From Microbacterium sp. VKM Ac-2870 (GTDB lineage Bacteria > Actinomycetota > Actinomycetes > Actinomycetales > Microbacteriaceae): a stretch of DNA of 64,000 nt. This document shows, piece after piece, positions 63,498 through 64,000 of the stretch. Each line of letters starts with the position of its first letter. Position 1 is the stretch's first letter. The notes under the pieces were generated by a model. That model was not told the origin of the DNA. It ran no database searches and worked only from the letters and a program-made list of their open reading frames with translations. Both the position numbers and the translations under genes were made by a program. The DNA is taken from contig NZ_JADKSH010000001.1 of assembly GCF_015350795.1 (NCBI RefSeq), forward strand, positions 62,461 to 126,460, written 5' to 3'.

Positions 63498-64000
63498 ATG
63501 ACCTCACCTTCACCCGCTGCCGCCGCCTCGGCGCACTCGTCACGGCGATGGCTGACGCTCGCCGTCGTCGGCCTGGCTCAACTCATGGTCGTGCTCGACG
63601 CGACCGTCGTGAACATCGCCCTCCCGGCCGCGCAGGCCGACCTGCAGTTCTCCAACGGAGACCGCCAGTGGATCATCACGGCGTACTCCCTGGCGTTCGG
63701 TTCGTTGTTGCTGCTGGGCGGACGCCTGTCGGACCTCATCGGACGCAAGCGCGCCTTCATCATCGGGCTCATCGGCTTCGCGCTCGCCTCCGCCTTGGGC
63801 GGAATGGCGGGCTCCTTCGGCATGCTCGTGTTCGCCCGTGCCCTGCAAGGCGCGTTCGGCGCCCTCCTCGCCCCGACCGCGCTGGCCGTGCTGACGACGA
63901 CCTTCACCGACCCGAAGGAGCGCGGCCGCGCGTTCGGTGTCTTCGGTGCGATCGCGGGTGCCGGCGGAGCCATCGGCCTCTTGCTCGGCGGCATCCTCAC
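63498..64000 (+). CDS. DHA2-type MFS drug exporter, 5' part
   Basis: 167 codons visible, the gene continues past the window. TM1 LAQLMVVLDATVVNIALP and motif A GGRLSDLIGRKRAF fit the 14-TM EmrB/QacA group. ATG 63498 has TATAGT 7 nt upstream. Regulated by the divergent TetR protein. Confidence 0.88.
   Translation, partial: MTSPSPAAAASAHSSRRWLTLAVVGLAQLMVVLDATVVNIALPAAQADLQFSNGDRQWIITAYSLAFGSLLLLGGRLSDLIGRKRAFIIGLIGFALASALGGMAGSFGMLVFARALQGAFGALLAPTALAVLTTTFTDPKERGRAFGVFGAIAGAGGAIGLLLGGIL

Noticed and set aside
1-64000. Insertion sequences, integrases, rRNA, CRISPR-Cas
   Set aside because: No transposase, recombinase, Cas or rRNA signature seen on either strand.

Overview
The window is high-GC DNA (about 70 percent by eye) from an actinobacterium, most likely a Microbacterium or close relative in Microbacteriaceae. 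Three things point there: a C50 carotenoid operon (crtE-crtB-crtI-crtYe-crtYf-crtEb led by idi), a nudC-uvrD2-metalloprotease-PDZ/Lon-UPF0182 block in the order known from Mycobacterium, and many genes with a -10 box 6 to 9 nt before the start codon, the hallmark of leaderless mRNAs.

Layout. 1-11.7 kb: 3' end of an AdnB-like helicase-nuclease, a kinase-fold protein without catalytic residues, NudC, a short UvrD2, a TOMM-cyclodehydratase-like protein, a DUF2342 metalloprotease, a PDZ/Lon-type protease and a large UPF0182 membrane protein. 11.8-18 kb: the carotenoid operon on the minus strand with a divergent MarR (CrtR-like) regulator and a palindrome between them. 18-31.3 kb: initiator tRNA, omega-amidase-like nitrilase convergent with a GTK/KAT-type aminotransferase, HtrA-like protease, EcsC-like protein, ABC exporter pair, DUF3039, pncB, murI-rph-rdgB operon, CDF metal exporter. 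31.3-36.4 kb: one-TM protein, LigD and Ku (NHEJ pair), DedA protein, tRNA-Leu.

36.4-37.6 kb is the only clearly foreign patch: a lower-GC insert flanked by two copies (148 bp, about 92 percent identical) of the fnt 3' end plus 5' part of tRNA-Leu, holding a truncated secreted-protein gene and a small two-TM gene. 37.5-42.9 kb: FNT channel and a compact Tad pilus operon (tadA, tadB, tadC, Flp-like, TadE-like, second TadE-like, TadG-like). 42.9-50 kb: MFS, prfB, alpha/beta hydrolase, ftsE-ftsX, smpB, SIMPL protein and tmRNA (ssrA), so the trans-translation pair lies within 1.3 kb. 50-54.9 kb: LPXTG-anchored tyrosine phosphatase, lipoprotein, HisN-like phosphatase, tRNA-Lys, MarR-MFS operon. 55-60.3 kb: ketone-body module (3-hydroxybutyrate dehydrogenase, alpha/beta hydrolase, IclR regulator, CoA-transferase A and B, thiolase). 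60.4-64 kb: secreted SGNH hydrolase, MFS, and a TetR/MFS divergent pair, the last gene cut by the window end.

Genes are packed tightly and most operon junctions are ATGA/GTGA overlaps. Across both strands the octamer CGGCATCC/GGATGCCG occurs about 70 times by eye, roughly ten times what base composition predicts. I see no CRISPR array, intact insertion sequence or rRNA.
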